Assembly (NCBI GenBank): GCA_030998225.1
Contig: JAPYXD010000466.1
Span: forward strand, 5,559,001 to 5,623,000
Direction of reading: 5' to 3'
From: Diplolepis rosae
Lineage: Eukaryota > Arthropoda > Insecta > Hymenoptera > Diplolepididae
DNA length: 64,000 nucleotides
Part shown: positions 35,440-46,746 of the stretch, piece after piece
How positions within the stretch are numbered: the stretch's first letter is position 1
How the letters are laid out: the number at the start of each line of letters is the position of its first letter
Program-made: the position numbers and the translations under genes
The notes under the pieces: generated by a model
Database searches by the model: none
What the model was told of the DNA's origin: nothing
What the model saw: the letters and a program-made list of their open reading frames with translations, nothing else

Positions 35440-37519
35440 GATGCACAGTACGGTTCGAGAATTCGTGAGAGTCAGACGTGTTTGTCAATTGCTCTGATCC
35501 GAGCCTCGAGTGTTTACAACTGCCATACACCGCGGGCGGCCGCGGTGTTGACGTAATATATAAATATATATCTGAATCTACACAAGGCGTACGACGAAAC
35601 AGTTTTTCTACACAAAATGAGTATCAATAATAACAATTCTTCTGATTTAAAAAAAAATCAAGGTCTTGGTGTATCAACAACAGTATCAAGTTCTAAAAGT
35701 AACAGTGTTAACCCAAAAACTTTAAGTGAAATGTCAAATGTTACTAGTAATCAGAGTGAAGTTACAGCTGACAATTTGCAAAGTACAAGCAAAAAAAACA
35801 AACTCGTTTTCTAAAGTGGTTAGCTACAGCATGTTTCTGAAAAAGAACCAAGCAATATTGATCGACATTGTTGACGGGATAGAGCTGAAAGCGTACATTA
35901 AAGCAATAGCAACAAAAACGTTACCAACTAACATCGTTGCCGCATCGAAAATTTCTCAGAATAGATTCTGTTGCTACCTGAATAGTGAAAAGCTTGTTGA
36001 TGAGCTAACCCGAGAAGGCAATAATGAAATTGAAATTAATGGCCATAAACTTTACGTGAGACCATATGTGTCGAAGGCCAAAAGAGTAATTTTTTCAAAT
36101 GTTCATCCTTGCATCCCGCACGATGAAATAATTGCTGTATTAACAGCTAAAGGTATTTCTCCAAAATCTAACATGAGCTTCATTAGGCTGGGCTTTGAAG
36201 AAGAAGGTTTCACACAGATTTTGAGCTTTAGAAGACAACCTTTCATTGACCCCAGTGATGTAAACAAGCTGCCTAGCGTAATCACTGTCAACTATGATGA
36301 TACGCTGCACAATGTTTACATTTCCACGGACAAGATAGTGTTTTATTTGCAACAAAGAAGGACATATAGCCCCTTATTTCCCTACTGCCAATACACAGCA
36401 AACCATGCAAAACTCTCAGATAATCGAAAGCGAGTTAATGAAAGATAACAAGCCCGATGATTCCGAAAATAGCGCGTCCCAGATTGTAAACAGAGTTATA
36501 GAGGATAGTGAAATTGCCAAGGTATCGCAAGGTAACCACGTAGACAATTTTAAAGACAGACCTATACAATTCAACGGTATAGATTTATTCCAAAAATCCT
36601 GCAAAGCTAATACTGCCAATTTAAACAAGCGTGCGGCTCCTTCAAGCACTACATCTAATGATAGGACATTGCAGAATGTTGACAACACGGCTGTAAATGT
36701 AAAGAAACCACACAAGAAAACAAAAGTTTCAGCGCCTAGAGTAGCACCTCCCACCCTCCAGTCACAGATCGACGGAGCTGCCTCTCTCATTCCAGAGACG
36801 ACAGCGGCAACTTTTCCAATAACTCCCGATGAATTTTACAAGTTTATGGCTGAAACATACAGCTGCTCCTATAATAAAGTTTCTGAATTAGCTGAAAAGT
36901 ACACTACAAATAAAAATGCTATTGGTATAATGGTTGCAGAATTCCGTAAATACATTGTTGGAAAAACACTTAAAACTAGATTCACTAAAGTCACAAAGCA
37001 ACTGTGCCCTGAGAGAGATGAAGTAATAGACACTGATATGGACATTGATGGAGAGGCATCGTACACGACTGCTGAAAGCCAAGAAGAAATAGAAGAGCAA
37101 ATAGATTGAGCTGACCGATTATTACATATATCTTCTCTATATTAATAAACGTGATCGAGAGGCGGAGCTGTGAGTGCCTATTCGAGGTACAGGATCTGAA
37201 TCACATTTTATGGCAATGTCCACTGTACGAAATGCAAAGAAAATGGTTGATAAGTGCCTTGGCCAAAAATAAAATGTACCCTCCGTTTGACATTAAATCG
37301 TTCCTAAGCTTGCCAGACATCAATGTAATGCGTTTAGTTCTTAAGTTTACCAAAAAATGTAATATAAAATTGTAATATCTATAATGTGTACGTATAGTTT
37401 TTTCATACACATACGTACTTCTCCATGTATTGATTTATTTATTTATTTATTTTTCCTTATCATCCCATGTAGCTAAATAACCTTGTAAAAAGAGTTAATA
37501 AAGCTTATATTAAAAAAAA
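35440..37519 (+). pseudogene. Internally deleted non-LTR retrotransposon (ORF1 plus ORF2 tail)
   Basis: A GC-richer leader (from about 35440) precedes ORF1, ATG 35617, whose frame shifts in an A-run near 35790 into the frame of 35726-36448. That part has LYVRPYVSKAKRVIFSNV and LTAKGISPKSNMSFIRLGF, typical of insect non-LTR ORF1 proteins. Near 36340 one extra base breaks a zinc knuckle; in the next frame it reads CFICNKEGHIAPY with the last Cys replaced by Phe. The third piece runs to 37109. ORF2 is gone except its C-terminus (37143-37375: NHILWQCPLYEMQRKWL ...), so endonuclease, RT and RNase H are all deleted. A 3' A-tract at 37508-37519 marks the end. The clade (I/Jockey-like) and 5' boundary are uncertain. 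Confidence 0.7.
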
Positions 37520-37645
37520 AAGGTCGGTATGGTAGAGTTCGGTTGTCATGGTGAGTGATACACTCTTCTAATTATCGACATATTCGACTGAAATGATTTG
37601 GAAAAATTTGTATATAGTTCAGAATTGTATTTTTCCAGATTGAAA

Positions 37646-38687
37646 ATGGTCAAGCGAATGGAAATATCCGTCGAAAAACGGGCCCAAATCATTATTTTGC
37701 AAAAAAACAGGCAAAAACTATCGAAAATAGCCAAAATATTGAAAATATCTTTGCGTTCAGTCCATACGGCCATAAGAAGATATCGGGAAACTGGACAAAA
37801 TACGAATAGAGAACGATCTGGTCGATTAAGAAAGACAAATCAAACAATCGACAACAAAATATATGCAATAAGTAAGGGCAATCGACAGAAATCTGCATCA
37901 GAAATTCGTGCTGAAATCAAGAGACTTAGATTCATCAATATCGCTCACGACAGTCAAAGGCCGGCTTAATGAAAAAGGTATGATTGGACGCATTGCTGTC
38001 AACAAGCCATTTCCACGGCCAGTAAATAAACAAAAAAGACTGAAGTTCGCTCAAGAACATGTTGACTGGACGATTGATCAGTGGAAATCAGTTTTATGGA
38101 CAGACGAATCAAAATTCGAACTTTTCGGTAGCCATCGGCGTCAATGTGTTCGCAGAAAAATCAATGAAAGATTCAAACCAGATTGTATTGTGCTAACTGT
38201 AAAACATGGCGGTGGCTCAGTAATGGTTTGGGGCTGTTTCAGCCACGCTGGCGTTGGTCAACTTAAAAAAATTGAAGGAATTATGAAAAAAGAGCAGTAT
38301 CACAGTATACTCCAATCCCATGCAATACCATCTGCTATCAATTTAATTGGTCATGGATTCATTTTCCAACAAGATAACGATCCGATACATACATCAAAAC
38401 TTTGTACTTCTTATTCGGAACGAAAAAAAGTCGCAGGTGACTTTAATATAATGGAATGGCCTCAATCCCCCGATTTAAATCTCATAAGGCTATTATGAGA
38501 AGAATTGGACCGACGTGTGAGAGATCTAAAGCCAACAAGCCTTCTATGTCTCTGGGATTGTTTGAACGAAGCGTGGAATAATATTCCACCTCAAACACTT
38601 CAAAAACTAATCGAAAGAATGCCAAAATTGTGCGCTGCAGTCATGAAAGCAAAAGGTGGCCATTTTCAAGAAAATCGCTTGAAGTAA
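37646..38687 (+). pseudogene. Tc1-like transposase, DD34E family, inactivated
   Basis: Starts MVKRMEISVEKRAQIIIL with paired helix-turn-helix regions (KLSKIAKILKISLRSVHTAI, then LTTVKGRLNEKGM). A frameshift near 37920 separates the DNA-binding part from the catalytic part. The first Asp is present in LWTDESKFELFGSH, with GGGSVMVWGCFS after it, and the second in FQQDNDPIHTSK. The Glu motif is destroyed: expected SPDLNPIELLWEEL reads SPDLNLIRLL-stop-EEL, so the catalytic Glu is Arg and the following Trp is a stop (38496-38498). The C-terminus continues in frame to 38687. Length without breaks is about 345 residues, normal for Tc1. It cannot be active as written. Confidence 0.85.
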
Positions 38688-39391
38688 CATATTCACTGTT
38701 TCCTTATAAATTTTGATGAAAATTTCAGTAAAATGCATTGAAAATTTCTTCGAATCATGAAGCTACATTGAACGTACAAAACTACCACGAATATGTGAAT
38801 AATATTTCGATAAATGATACGATAAACTGACAAAAACAACTTTTTTTATCTTGTTCTAATACTTTCCTACTGTACTGTAAGTGGTACAAAGAATTCAAAG
38901 AAGGTAGAGAACGTCGATTGGCAATTAGAGACCTTGCTGATACTATTGGAATTTCAAAAGGATCACTCAATACCGTTTCAAAAGATATTTTGGGCAGACA
39001 ACTCGTGGTTTTTGCATCACGGTAATGCGCCATCTCACACTGCACTCGTTCTTCGTGACCATTTCACCAAAAACTCAACGCATATCGTTCCACAACCACC
39101 ATATTCGCCTGATTTGGCTCCGTGTGACTTCTGGCTATTCCCCAAACTCAAAAGACCACTCCAAGGACACCGTTTCGACACGACAAGCCGAATCGAAGAA
39201 AGCTTTGAAGGCAATTCCGGAAATCGAATTTAACAAGTGTTTCGACGATTGGAAAAAACGTTGGCATAAGTGCATTATATCGGGAGGGGATTACTTTGAA
39301 GGAGATGAAATTGATTTGGATAAATAAATAAAGATTCTTCATTTTATAACAAAATTCACATTAGTTTTTGCCCACAGTAGTATATCAACAA

Positions 39392-39775
39392 TCATAATTT
39401 TAATAATTAATTACATTAATTTGAAAAAATATTTTATGAATAATTTATTTGAAAAGTTGATTTATTTTTACTTGAGTAAAGTTCAAAAACTCTAGTCACG
39501 ACACTTACTCTTACAAGCTCTGGATAACTCTTGCAAATACCATATAAGAAAGTTCCAAGTTTTATGTTTCAGGATTGTAAGCGAGCGTGTGCGTGATTCG
39601 ATGACAGCGTATCGTCCTATACATAAGTTTTAGTTATTCGGTTTATATTTGTGAAGTTGTATATTTAAGTGTATTTGTGATAGAAAATATGATTAGCTGC
39701 GACTGAAAGATGTGAATCTATTTGAATGATGTTTATGTATGTATGTATGCATTGGATGACTAATGGCTTGTGACT
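39392..39775 (+). repeat. Dispersed repeat family B, copy 1
   Basis: Shares most of its length with the complement of 60012-60415, and its end part with 42716-42850. Shared words include AAAAACTCTAGTCACGACAC and TTTAAGTGTATTTGTGAT. Non-coding; no TIRs seen. Confidence 0.55.
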
Positions 39776-39944
39776 AATTTTTAGTCCATAATAGGGCTAT
39801 CTTCTAGTTGTATATCTGGCTAGTTTGGAGACTTTCATTCGAGACTAGTTTTTAGCGGGACTGGTTTACTTTAAATCACACCTAAAAAGAAGCCAATTTT
39901 TGGACTTTATTTAACACTTTTTTTTTCTGTGTAAACCTTGAGCT

Positions 39945-41640
39945 TGTTGCAGATTTAAAAAAGGACGAGTATACGATACTCTTTCTTGTGGGAGATCTCC
40001 CATTAGATATTCAATTTCTCGAGTCTCAAGTGTTCTTTTCGAATAATCAGACGAGTAATGTGATGATTTGCTGGTAACACAATTGGATGTTTTTGATTGT
40101 TTGAAAATTCTGAATGAGCAAGCCTACCATCTATTCTTAAAATACTTTGATCGTCTAAGAAAGGATTTAATGGAACGAGTTTACTTTAAGGGCTAAGGAT
40201 CTCTCTTTGTTGGAAGTCGTTCATTTCAGTTTCAAACTCCGAAAATTGCGTGAACTTTATTATGGTTCGCATGGATACTTTAAGTTCGTAAAGAGTAATA
40301 ACTCCAGTTTTCTTTTTATTTTTATTTTAAAAATTTTCAATAAAACGATAAATACATGCGATTATTCTTTGCCATTTTCCGATCAAGCTATATTTTTCAA
40401 ACGAGTTTCTATCAATTATAGTTATTTTCATGCAAACTGATGACACGACGGTTGCACGTTTTTCTGGAATTTCCACGACTTGTTCAAATTTTAGTTGAGG
40501 CCACATGGGTTTATCTTGTGGAAGCCAGAATGGACCATATTCTCAAATATTGGAATCTAAAATTTTATGAGGCATCGTTCCCCTGAATACTAGATCTGCG
40601 GTGTTTTCTTGTGATGCAACATGCCTCCATTTACATGACTGTCAATTCTTTTGTATCTCAGCTACTCTATTCGATACAAATGTTTCGAGTTCATGTGGTT
40701 TTGTTTTGATCCATTGAATAGCGATGGTGGAATCTGACCATAAATAAGTTTTCTTAATTTCGAGTGCTAATGATTCTCTAAGTATCTCTTGACCCATGTA
40801 ATTGAATGTCAAACGCTTTTGAAACTACAAAATACCGATCAAAGTGTAGCTTACTCACCAGAGACAACTGTTGTTCATACTTTATCCATATGGAATAAAT
40901 ATCAAGAAGAACTGATTTGTCCGACGAAATACCTGCCTTCTACAGGCGTTGAATTCATACCTTGGCTCCAACGATAACTAGTCTTAACAATCCCAATGGA
41001 TCAGATAACTTGGCTATTTGTGAAAGAATCGAACGTTTTGTAACTTCTTAACCTGTTTTCGATACGCTGACAGATCAGAAAAGCGAATCTTGATGAGGTT
41101 CTGATCAAATGACATATGAGTTACGGTAGAATCAAAAGAGGTAACGACCATCAGAGAAGGCTCATTTGAAGCCTATTTCCGAAGGGTAAACGCTCCCTTT
41201 CTCAACAGCTACATCAAGTAATTTCTAAGGAATTCGGCTTCATCCCTAGTTCTTGTTTCTGTCATAAGATCTGACTCGATAAAGACCTTCTGAATTTCTA
41301 TAAGTGTGATTTTGAAAGTGCTCTTCACACAATTTTTCTTCTGATGACAATATTTTTAAAGCTGGGAATTCTTCGCTTTTCCAAAACCTTTAAAAATTCT
41401 CCTCAAGTGGAGTAGTGTAAGTTATAAGATGACACTGGATCTCACTTTTTTGAGAAATGATGCTGCTTAATTCACCCGCGATAATCCATCCCAACTGAGT
41501 CTTTTCCAATATAACGTCAGGGTAATCGTTTAATGCAATTTTACCGACGCACATTATTTTAGAGAATAATTTGACTCCAATCAGAACATAAATCGGGCCA
41601 GGTAATAAAAAAATATTTTTTTGTCCGCCGTACAGTGAAA
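39945..41640 (-). pseudogene. Degenerate BEL/Pao-type pol gene
   Basis: Read on the minus strand, conserved blocks appear in the order expected for BEL/Pao polyproteins. They are LIGVKLFSKIMCVGKIAL and EKTQLGWIIAGE (41520-41590), FWKSEEFPALK ... SSEEKLCEEHF (about 41310-41400), KRSILSQIAKLSDPLGLLRL (about 41000), WSDSTIAIQWIKTKPHELET with WRHVASQENTADLV (RNase H, about 40580-40750), LNPFLDDQSILRIDGRL and KHPIVLPANHH (integrase zinc region, about 40060-40155), and MGDLPQERVSYTRPF (40000). Stops and frameshifts are numerous. The RT palm with its YxDD motif is missing: GLYRV near 41285 runs straight into a later segment. No LTRs were found. It is a decayed retroelement, not a gene. Confidence 0.75.
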
Positions 41641-41783
41641 GTTAGCCTTGTCGGTGTCGTTTTGCGTACGGAAAGTTGATTTTCCCGCAAGAATGCGGTA
41701 AAATTTTAAGTGTGTGGAAAATCAACTTTCCGCACGCAAAACTACACCGACAAGGCTAACTTTCCGTGCAAGGCGAACAAAAA
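41617..41783. mobile_element. Short palindromic MITE, copy A
   Basis: GAAAGTTAGCCTTGTCGGTG and CGGAAAGTTGATTTTC on the left are mirrored on the right around a small loop near 41700, for ~165 bases in all. Copy B is at 50735-50905. Copy A sits at the 5' edge of the BEL/Pao remnant and may have interrupted it. Confidence 0.75.
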
Positions 41784-42114
41784 ATATTGTTCGTATCACT
41801 CACGAAACATATTTCAACGCGCGAGCGAGTCGCGATGAGGGCCGAAGCGACTCGCTTTTGCGTTAAAATACGCCTCTCCGCACTTAACACGAAATATATT
41901 ATTTTGCATTAGGTGTACAACTTTGCTTCCGCCGATTTTTGATAGGTGGCTGCAGCGGTAAGTGCTGTTCGAAATAGGCAGATCAAAAATGTTACACAGT
42001 AAGCTTGGGCATCTGTTAACATAACGACAGCACAACATTAGTAAATTTATGTTTACGTCATAAATTAATTCTCGATCGAAGATGTCAGTTTTGAAGCCAA
42101 ATTCTCGTCTTTTC
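41784..42114. other. No gene recognised
   Basis: CpG-richer bases at 41810-41880 (GCGCGAGCGAGTCGCGATGAG). No continuation of the BEL/Pao frame could be found here. Confidence 0.3.
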
Positions 42115-42410
42115 CCAAGTAGAAATTTTCAAAAGTTTTATTTGAGATACTCGTAAGTTTTCCTCTTTAACTAGTAAGGCCTTCTTAAGGAAAAATTGTA
42201 AGTTATATGAAAAAAATGTAATGCTACGCCATTTAAGTTATTAATGAGTCTGAGCTTTTGAAGTATTGTTGAAGCACTCTCTAGTTACTTTTGAGGCAAT
42301 AGACAGTTTTTTGTTAGGAATTGCAAAGTCGTCCTTAGAACATTACAAGTTACTCGCGAGGAACTTGTAAGTTCCCCATTAGCCACTGAAACTTGTTGAA
42401 AGCTTTAATA
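42115..42410 (+). repeat. Dispersed 300-bp repeat, copy B
   Basis: Direct-orientation copy of 18797-19110, with shared words TTTTATTTGAGATACTCG and GTTCCCCATTAGCCACTG. Divergence is around one in ten by eye. Confidence 0.6.
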
Positions 42411-42579
42411 ACCTATTGTATAAAATATAGATGTATTGCGATGAATACTTACCGGACTCATACTGTTAATTTTGGCTAATTTTTCTCCTCTTGCGAAACC
42501 TCTTCACTCGGTTTCTGTTTCCGTCCCTTTTTCGGCCCATTCTTCGATATGCAAAAGCTTTTTTCCAACAAATTTTGAT

Positions 42580-42930
42580 GTGTGTATACTCTAGTAAAAA
42601 TTTATCGCCGGCTCAGTACTGACCCGATGCTGATAGTCGGTATTCATTACTGGCTTTCAGTACTGAACCGTTACTGCTATTTGACTGGCATATCACGGCA
42701 TACAGTACTAGCTGTCGGTTTTGTTTATATACTTGTATGTGAGGTTGTATGTTTAAGTGTATTTGTGATGAAAAATGTGATTGGCTGCGACTAAATGGTG
42801 TGAATGCATTTGAATATGTTTATGTATGTGTGTATCGGATGACTAATGGCATGCTCGAGGTAAGAATTTTTTTTTATTTAAGAGAACCATACTATTGCTG
42901 GTTGAAGTAATATACTCCTAACTATTCCCC
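42580..42930 (+). repeat. CAGTACTG-rich segment joined to dispersed family B, copy 2
   Basis: 42590-42715 is rich in CAGTACTG-like words as at 10916-11110. 42716-42930 is a copy of family B whose last part (TTTAAGAGAACCATAC, GGTTGAAGTAATA) also ends the copy at 60012. Confidence 0.5.
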
Positions 42931-44911
42931 ATGTAACGCTTGTTGTTATTTTCGTTAGGTGTATAATGTATTTATAAAATTCATTTTACTCAATTAGGAT
43001 TTAATAGATGTTGAAATGTCCTTATTTCCCAAGTTTAATCTACAGAGTCGAATAAAATTACTCCAACTATTTTTCTCCGTGTAGTACTAATTATCAAATA
43101 TTTAATGATAAAATGGACAATTTTGCGCTGTACTATCGAGAACTTATGAAATAATATTAAATATTCAGTTTATTTATCAACACTGTGTAAACTTATTTTT
43201 TATTTATTTTTTTTTTGAGTTCTAGAGAATAAGTAATGCAAAAAGGAGATGAGACACGTTTTCGTAACGACGTTCCTTATTACAATGTATACAATAAAGA
43301 ATGGCAGAACGCGTGAAGGCAAGTTTACGTTTTAATTAATCGGATGTGCGCCATTTCGGTCGTTGTTAACACCAGTGATGATTATCTTACGTGCCGATGC
43401 GCATATTTTTTCAAACGTGTTAAATGCGAGTGCAGAGGAAAAACATCAACAAGGAGAAATGGTCTGGTGGCCAATGATGGACGAAACTCACATCACGACT
43501 GTCCTTTTCCCGTCCCTTCTCGGAAAAAGAATGAAAGGGGGACGAAATATGAAATGACAACACCGGTGGCTATTCGCGTCCTTCACCAATATGCAGTGTT
43601 CCACAAGTTTCGCATGTGACGCTACTACTCTTTACGCAACAATAATTTTGTCGTTACTTTTATAAATTGGCTGCCAGTTAACGCTTCACAGATTACAATT
43701 TTTTCAAATATTACCCTCTAGAGAGATTTTCTACTCGTTCTGTATACACATTGATGTTATTACTCTTTAGCTTATACCTGCTTCTAAGAAAAATGATTAA
43801 TGTTTATGAAATTTCAAACATTTTAAATGATTCGAAATTATATTTATCATTCAAATCATTTAAATGTTCATATGTATAGGTTGATTAAAATAAAGTGAAA
43901 AAATGGCTGTTGAAAAGGTCATAAGAGTCGCGTGGCGCAATCGATTTCGATTTTAGTTTCTCCATCCTTTTCCTTCCTTATTCTGTCCTCTACTGAATAT
44001 CTGTCAGAGAAAATAGCATTGTCGAATTAAGTCGTCGACGTCACACGATTATACCAAGCTCCGTATCAAATCGCGCATTATAATTGGCGCAACTCAGGCC
44101 ACGTGCCGGCCAGCTATCGACAGTAAGACCTGCTCGTTTATTATTACTATGGAATCATAATCCCGATTCTGGATACCGAATCGAATTACATGGCAATCTC
44201 ACGACCAGTAAGCCAACTGCTCTACATATAATTTTCGAAAGTCAACTCCAAAAATCCTATTTCTTACAAAATGTTTGTTTGATTCTATAATCATCGTAGA
44301 GTTCAGTTTTAGGTCTTCGGATAAGGAGAAAATAAAATGGATTTTCACCAAAATTAATTTATCATTCATTTTTATTTTAAGATAGTCGCATCAAAATATA
44401 CCTTCCCTTTAAATATTATGGAAATAATGATCAAGTACTAAATATATAATGCATTAATATAAATATTGTAATCGAGTTGGTGGCAAAATAAATTGAAAAA
44501 CATTTGTATTTGCGTGAAACAAAAATTTATGCAGAGGATGCCATTTTAGCTTTGGAGGATGACAGGCTGTGATGTTTCGGTAACATGAACGGTTCGATGG
44601 TCTTTGAATCCACTCGTCCGTTTTCAATGTTGTCAATGCAACGCACAGGTCATTACGAGATGCAAATCGGGCCTGGGCGATCGATCGGTTTGCATGGTGT
44701 CCCACGCAAAGCTCCGCGCCGCGCCGTGCGTAACGCCGTTTAACCGGTTAGACAAGAGGGTGTCGAGGCCGAGAACGAGAATCACGCTCTACCCAGTCCG
44801 GCACGTGCTTCATTATTCACCGATCAATTTTTCTTCGACGAATTCAAATTACCTGTTTAGAGCTCAACTATTAAACAACTCAACTATTTCAAAGCCTATC
44901 TTTCAACACCT
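42931..44911. other. No gene recognised
   Basis: Anonymous. Two overlapping frames of 91 and 64 codons at 43344-43619 lie in slightly GC-richer sequence, but neither has a recognisable motif. A repeat end of the type TTTTTCTCCGTGTAG lies near 43070. Confidence 0.35.
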
Positions 44912-44915
44912 TTAA

Positions 44916-45705
44916 GGAGGTTTGACCGTGGCTAGGAAGCCCTTGGAAAACTTAATTAATTACCATTTTAAAAATATTAGTGCTGTTATTCAATACATAA
45001 TGTTAGATAAAAATGTTCGTTATACCGGGAAAAAGTTTTAAAATGTCCTTTTCAAAGTTCAATGCACTTTTTTCAAGTTTAACTTAACTTTATAAATCGA
45101 TATGATATTTTCTAATTATAGCTATTTGTCTATAAAACTTATTCAGTTTTACAACATTTATGATTACTAGTGAGAAAATTAAAGATGAATTGAAAAATCT
45201 AAGATGGTGCAGTTTTCTAAAAAAGTTTAGAGAAGAAAATGAGCCATCGCTCCATAAAACTGAATCATTGTTAAGAGGTCAGTACCGCATCACAAAGACT
45301 TTTTTTAAGAATTTTTTTTTCATAGTAAAATTAATTTTATTATTTCAAAATTTTAATACACTTAAATCTGGTTGAAGTGATAACTCAATTTTGAAGCAGG
45401 AAACACTAAATAAAAGAGTTTTTCAAAAAAAGTTCGCCATATTGGTAATTTTCAAAATTTTCAACTAAGATTAACGCAAAGTTTTGCATTTTGGTTCCAG
45501 ACGACTGACGTGGGCTAAATCTTAGTAACCGTTTGTCACTGCCATTTTGACACCCACAATGAATTACGATCATAAAAAAATTACTATGTGATATTGAATA
45601 AAAAACTAATAAAATGTAAAATTTTCTGGAAAATCTTCATTACTTCTCTGACAAAAATTTCCCGGAATATGGCTCGAAATTAGTCGATCACACAAGTAGA
45701 CCCTC
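44916..45705. mobile_element. Possible TTAA element 4 (weak ends)
   Basis: TTAA at 44912-44915 followed by GGAGGTTTGACC. At the other end GTAGACCCTC precedes TTAA at 45706-45709. The ends match only partly, so the call rests mainly on TTAA, the G-rich start and a length like its relatives. A 71-codon frame at 45160-45375 inside it is unassigned. Confidence 0.3.
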
Positions 45706-45709
45706 TTAA

Positions 45710-46746
45710 ACAATATTACTAAAAAAGAATCATCGATTTACTATTTTTGTAAGGTAAATACCCAGCTCGTAAAATAATTTGAAGATAAAGTTATTTTATA
45801 AAAGCTAGAGTATTGAGCCTGGCTCGTTCAGCCGAACGATGATAATGCGTTTCGTGCTGCCGATCGTCCGTCAATCCGTCTGCCTGTCCGTGTATGTACG
45901 TGTAAGATCAGTCGTCCGTAAGTTCGTTCCTTTATAGGGGGTTGCCTCCCGCAGTGGCACGAGCAGTCACGTGCCACCGTTACTTCCCTTTTCACTCCAC
46001 CCTTGTCACCAAGCCATCCACTTTAGTCGTTCCTGAAAGAGCGGCTAAAGGTTCGACCTACCCTTCTCACCTCCGCAACGAACTTGCTCCGCTTTTATCT
46101 TTTATCTCATCGCCACTACTCCTCCTACATCTCAGCCTTGTATAAGTTCTTCTCTTTTCTCGAGTCCCCTTAACCATCGCCATCGGCTGCTTTAATAAAA
46201 AGTTCTTACATCTTTAGGCCACGTAGACGAGAAATTAATATAATGTATATAGAAAATCGAGCACCAGTGTCATGACGAGAATGTACTCCTCAAGGCTCAT
46301 AGAGTTTTACATAAATTGAATTTTCATTTTAAATGAAAAACAAATTTAGTAATTCTAAGAAAAAGGAATTCACATCTACAATAAGATTATGAAATTGACT
46401 TGAGTTTCAGTATAAAATTACAATAAATAAAGTTGAATGTATGCGAAGAATATAAGAGTGAGATTTCAAAAAATAATTTTTTCTTTTTTTTTCCGTGAAA
46501 AACAAAACAGGCAAAGAATCTGACTTCGAAATTGAATTTAGCTGGAACAGCAATATTCACTTTGACGGTTTCAGGTGATCAAGTGACTACTATAAGAATA
46601 TTTATTCCCATTTTATGTAAATCTTTTTTCAATTTTGAGATATTAAGCCTAAACTCAATTCAGTGAAAAAAGTTGTTTTTCTTATTCAGAAGTTTCATGA
46701 AAAATCCTGTTTTAGGCGAAAATTTTATACCTATATGATGTAGCTA
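45710..46746. other. No gene recognised
   Basis: GC-richer stretch at 45820-46180 with C/T-rich runs and no convincing frame. The remainder is AT-rich. Confidence 0.35.

Larger units (their letters stand above)
34960..38877 (+). mobile_element. Tc1-like element nested in the mariner
   Basis: CAGTACAGTCGGACAGTATT at 34960, preceded by TA, and the complementary end at 38877, followed by TA. The inverted terminal repeats extend ~180 bases (34960 to about 35165 and about 38700-38877) with some divergence. The transposase lies at 37646-38687. A non-LTR element has been inserted between the left TIR and the transposase. Confidence 0.85.
34773..39380 (+). pseudogene. Mariner element, broken by a nested Tc1
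   Basis: The transposase starts at ATG 34830 (MSEFVEQRSAIKFCLRSEIS ...) and reads to KNVY. There a Tc1 element has entered at a TA (34958). The frame resumes exactly at 38880 with KWYKEFKEGRER. Two internal deletions follow: GRER jumps to RLAIRDLADTIGISKGS, and KDILG jumps to NSWFLHHGNAPSHTA. The rest (PQPPYSPDLAPCDFWLFPKL ... GGDYFEGDEIDLDK, stop near 39327) is C-terminal, with a frameshift near 39190. The first catalytic Asp is deleted and the second is Gly (HHGN for HHDN). Likely TIRs are CCACTGTACGCGAAAAATAA near 34777 and its partner ending near 39379. It is a SETMAR/irritans-like fossil. Confidence 0.8.

Noticed and set aside
43344..43619. 91- and 64-codon frames as a host exon
   Set aside because: No motif, no evident splice sites, and two frames compete over the same bases.
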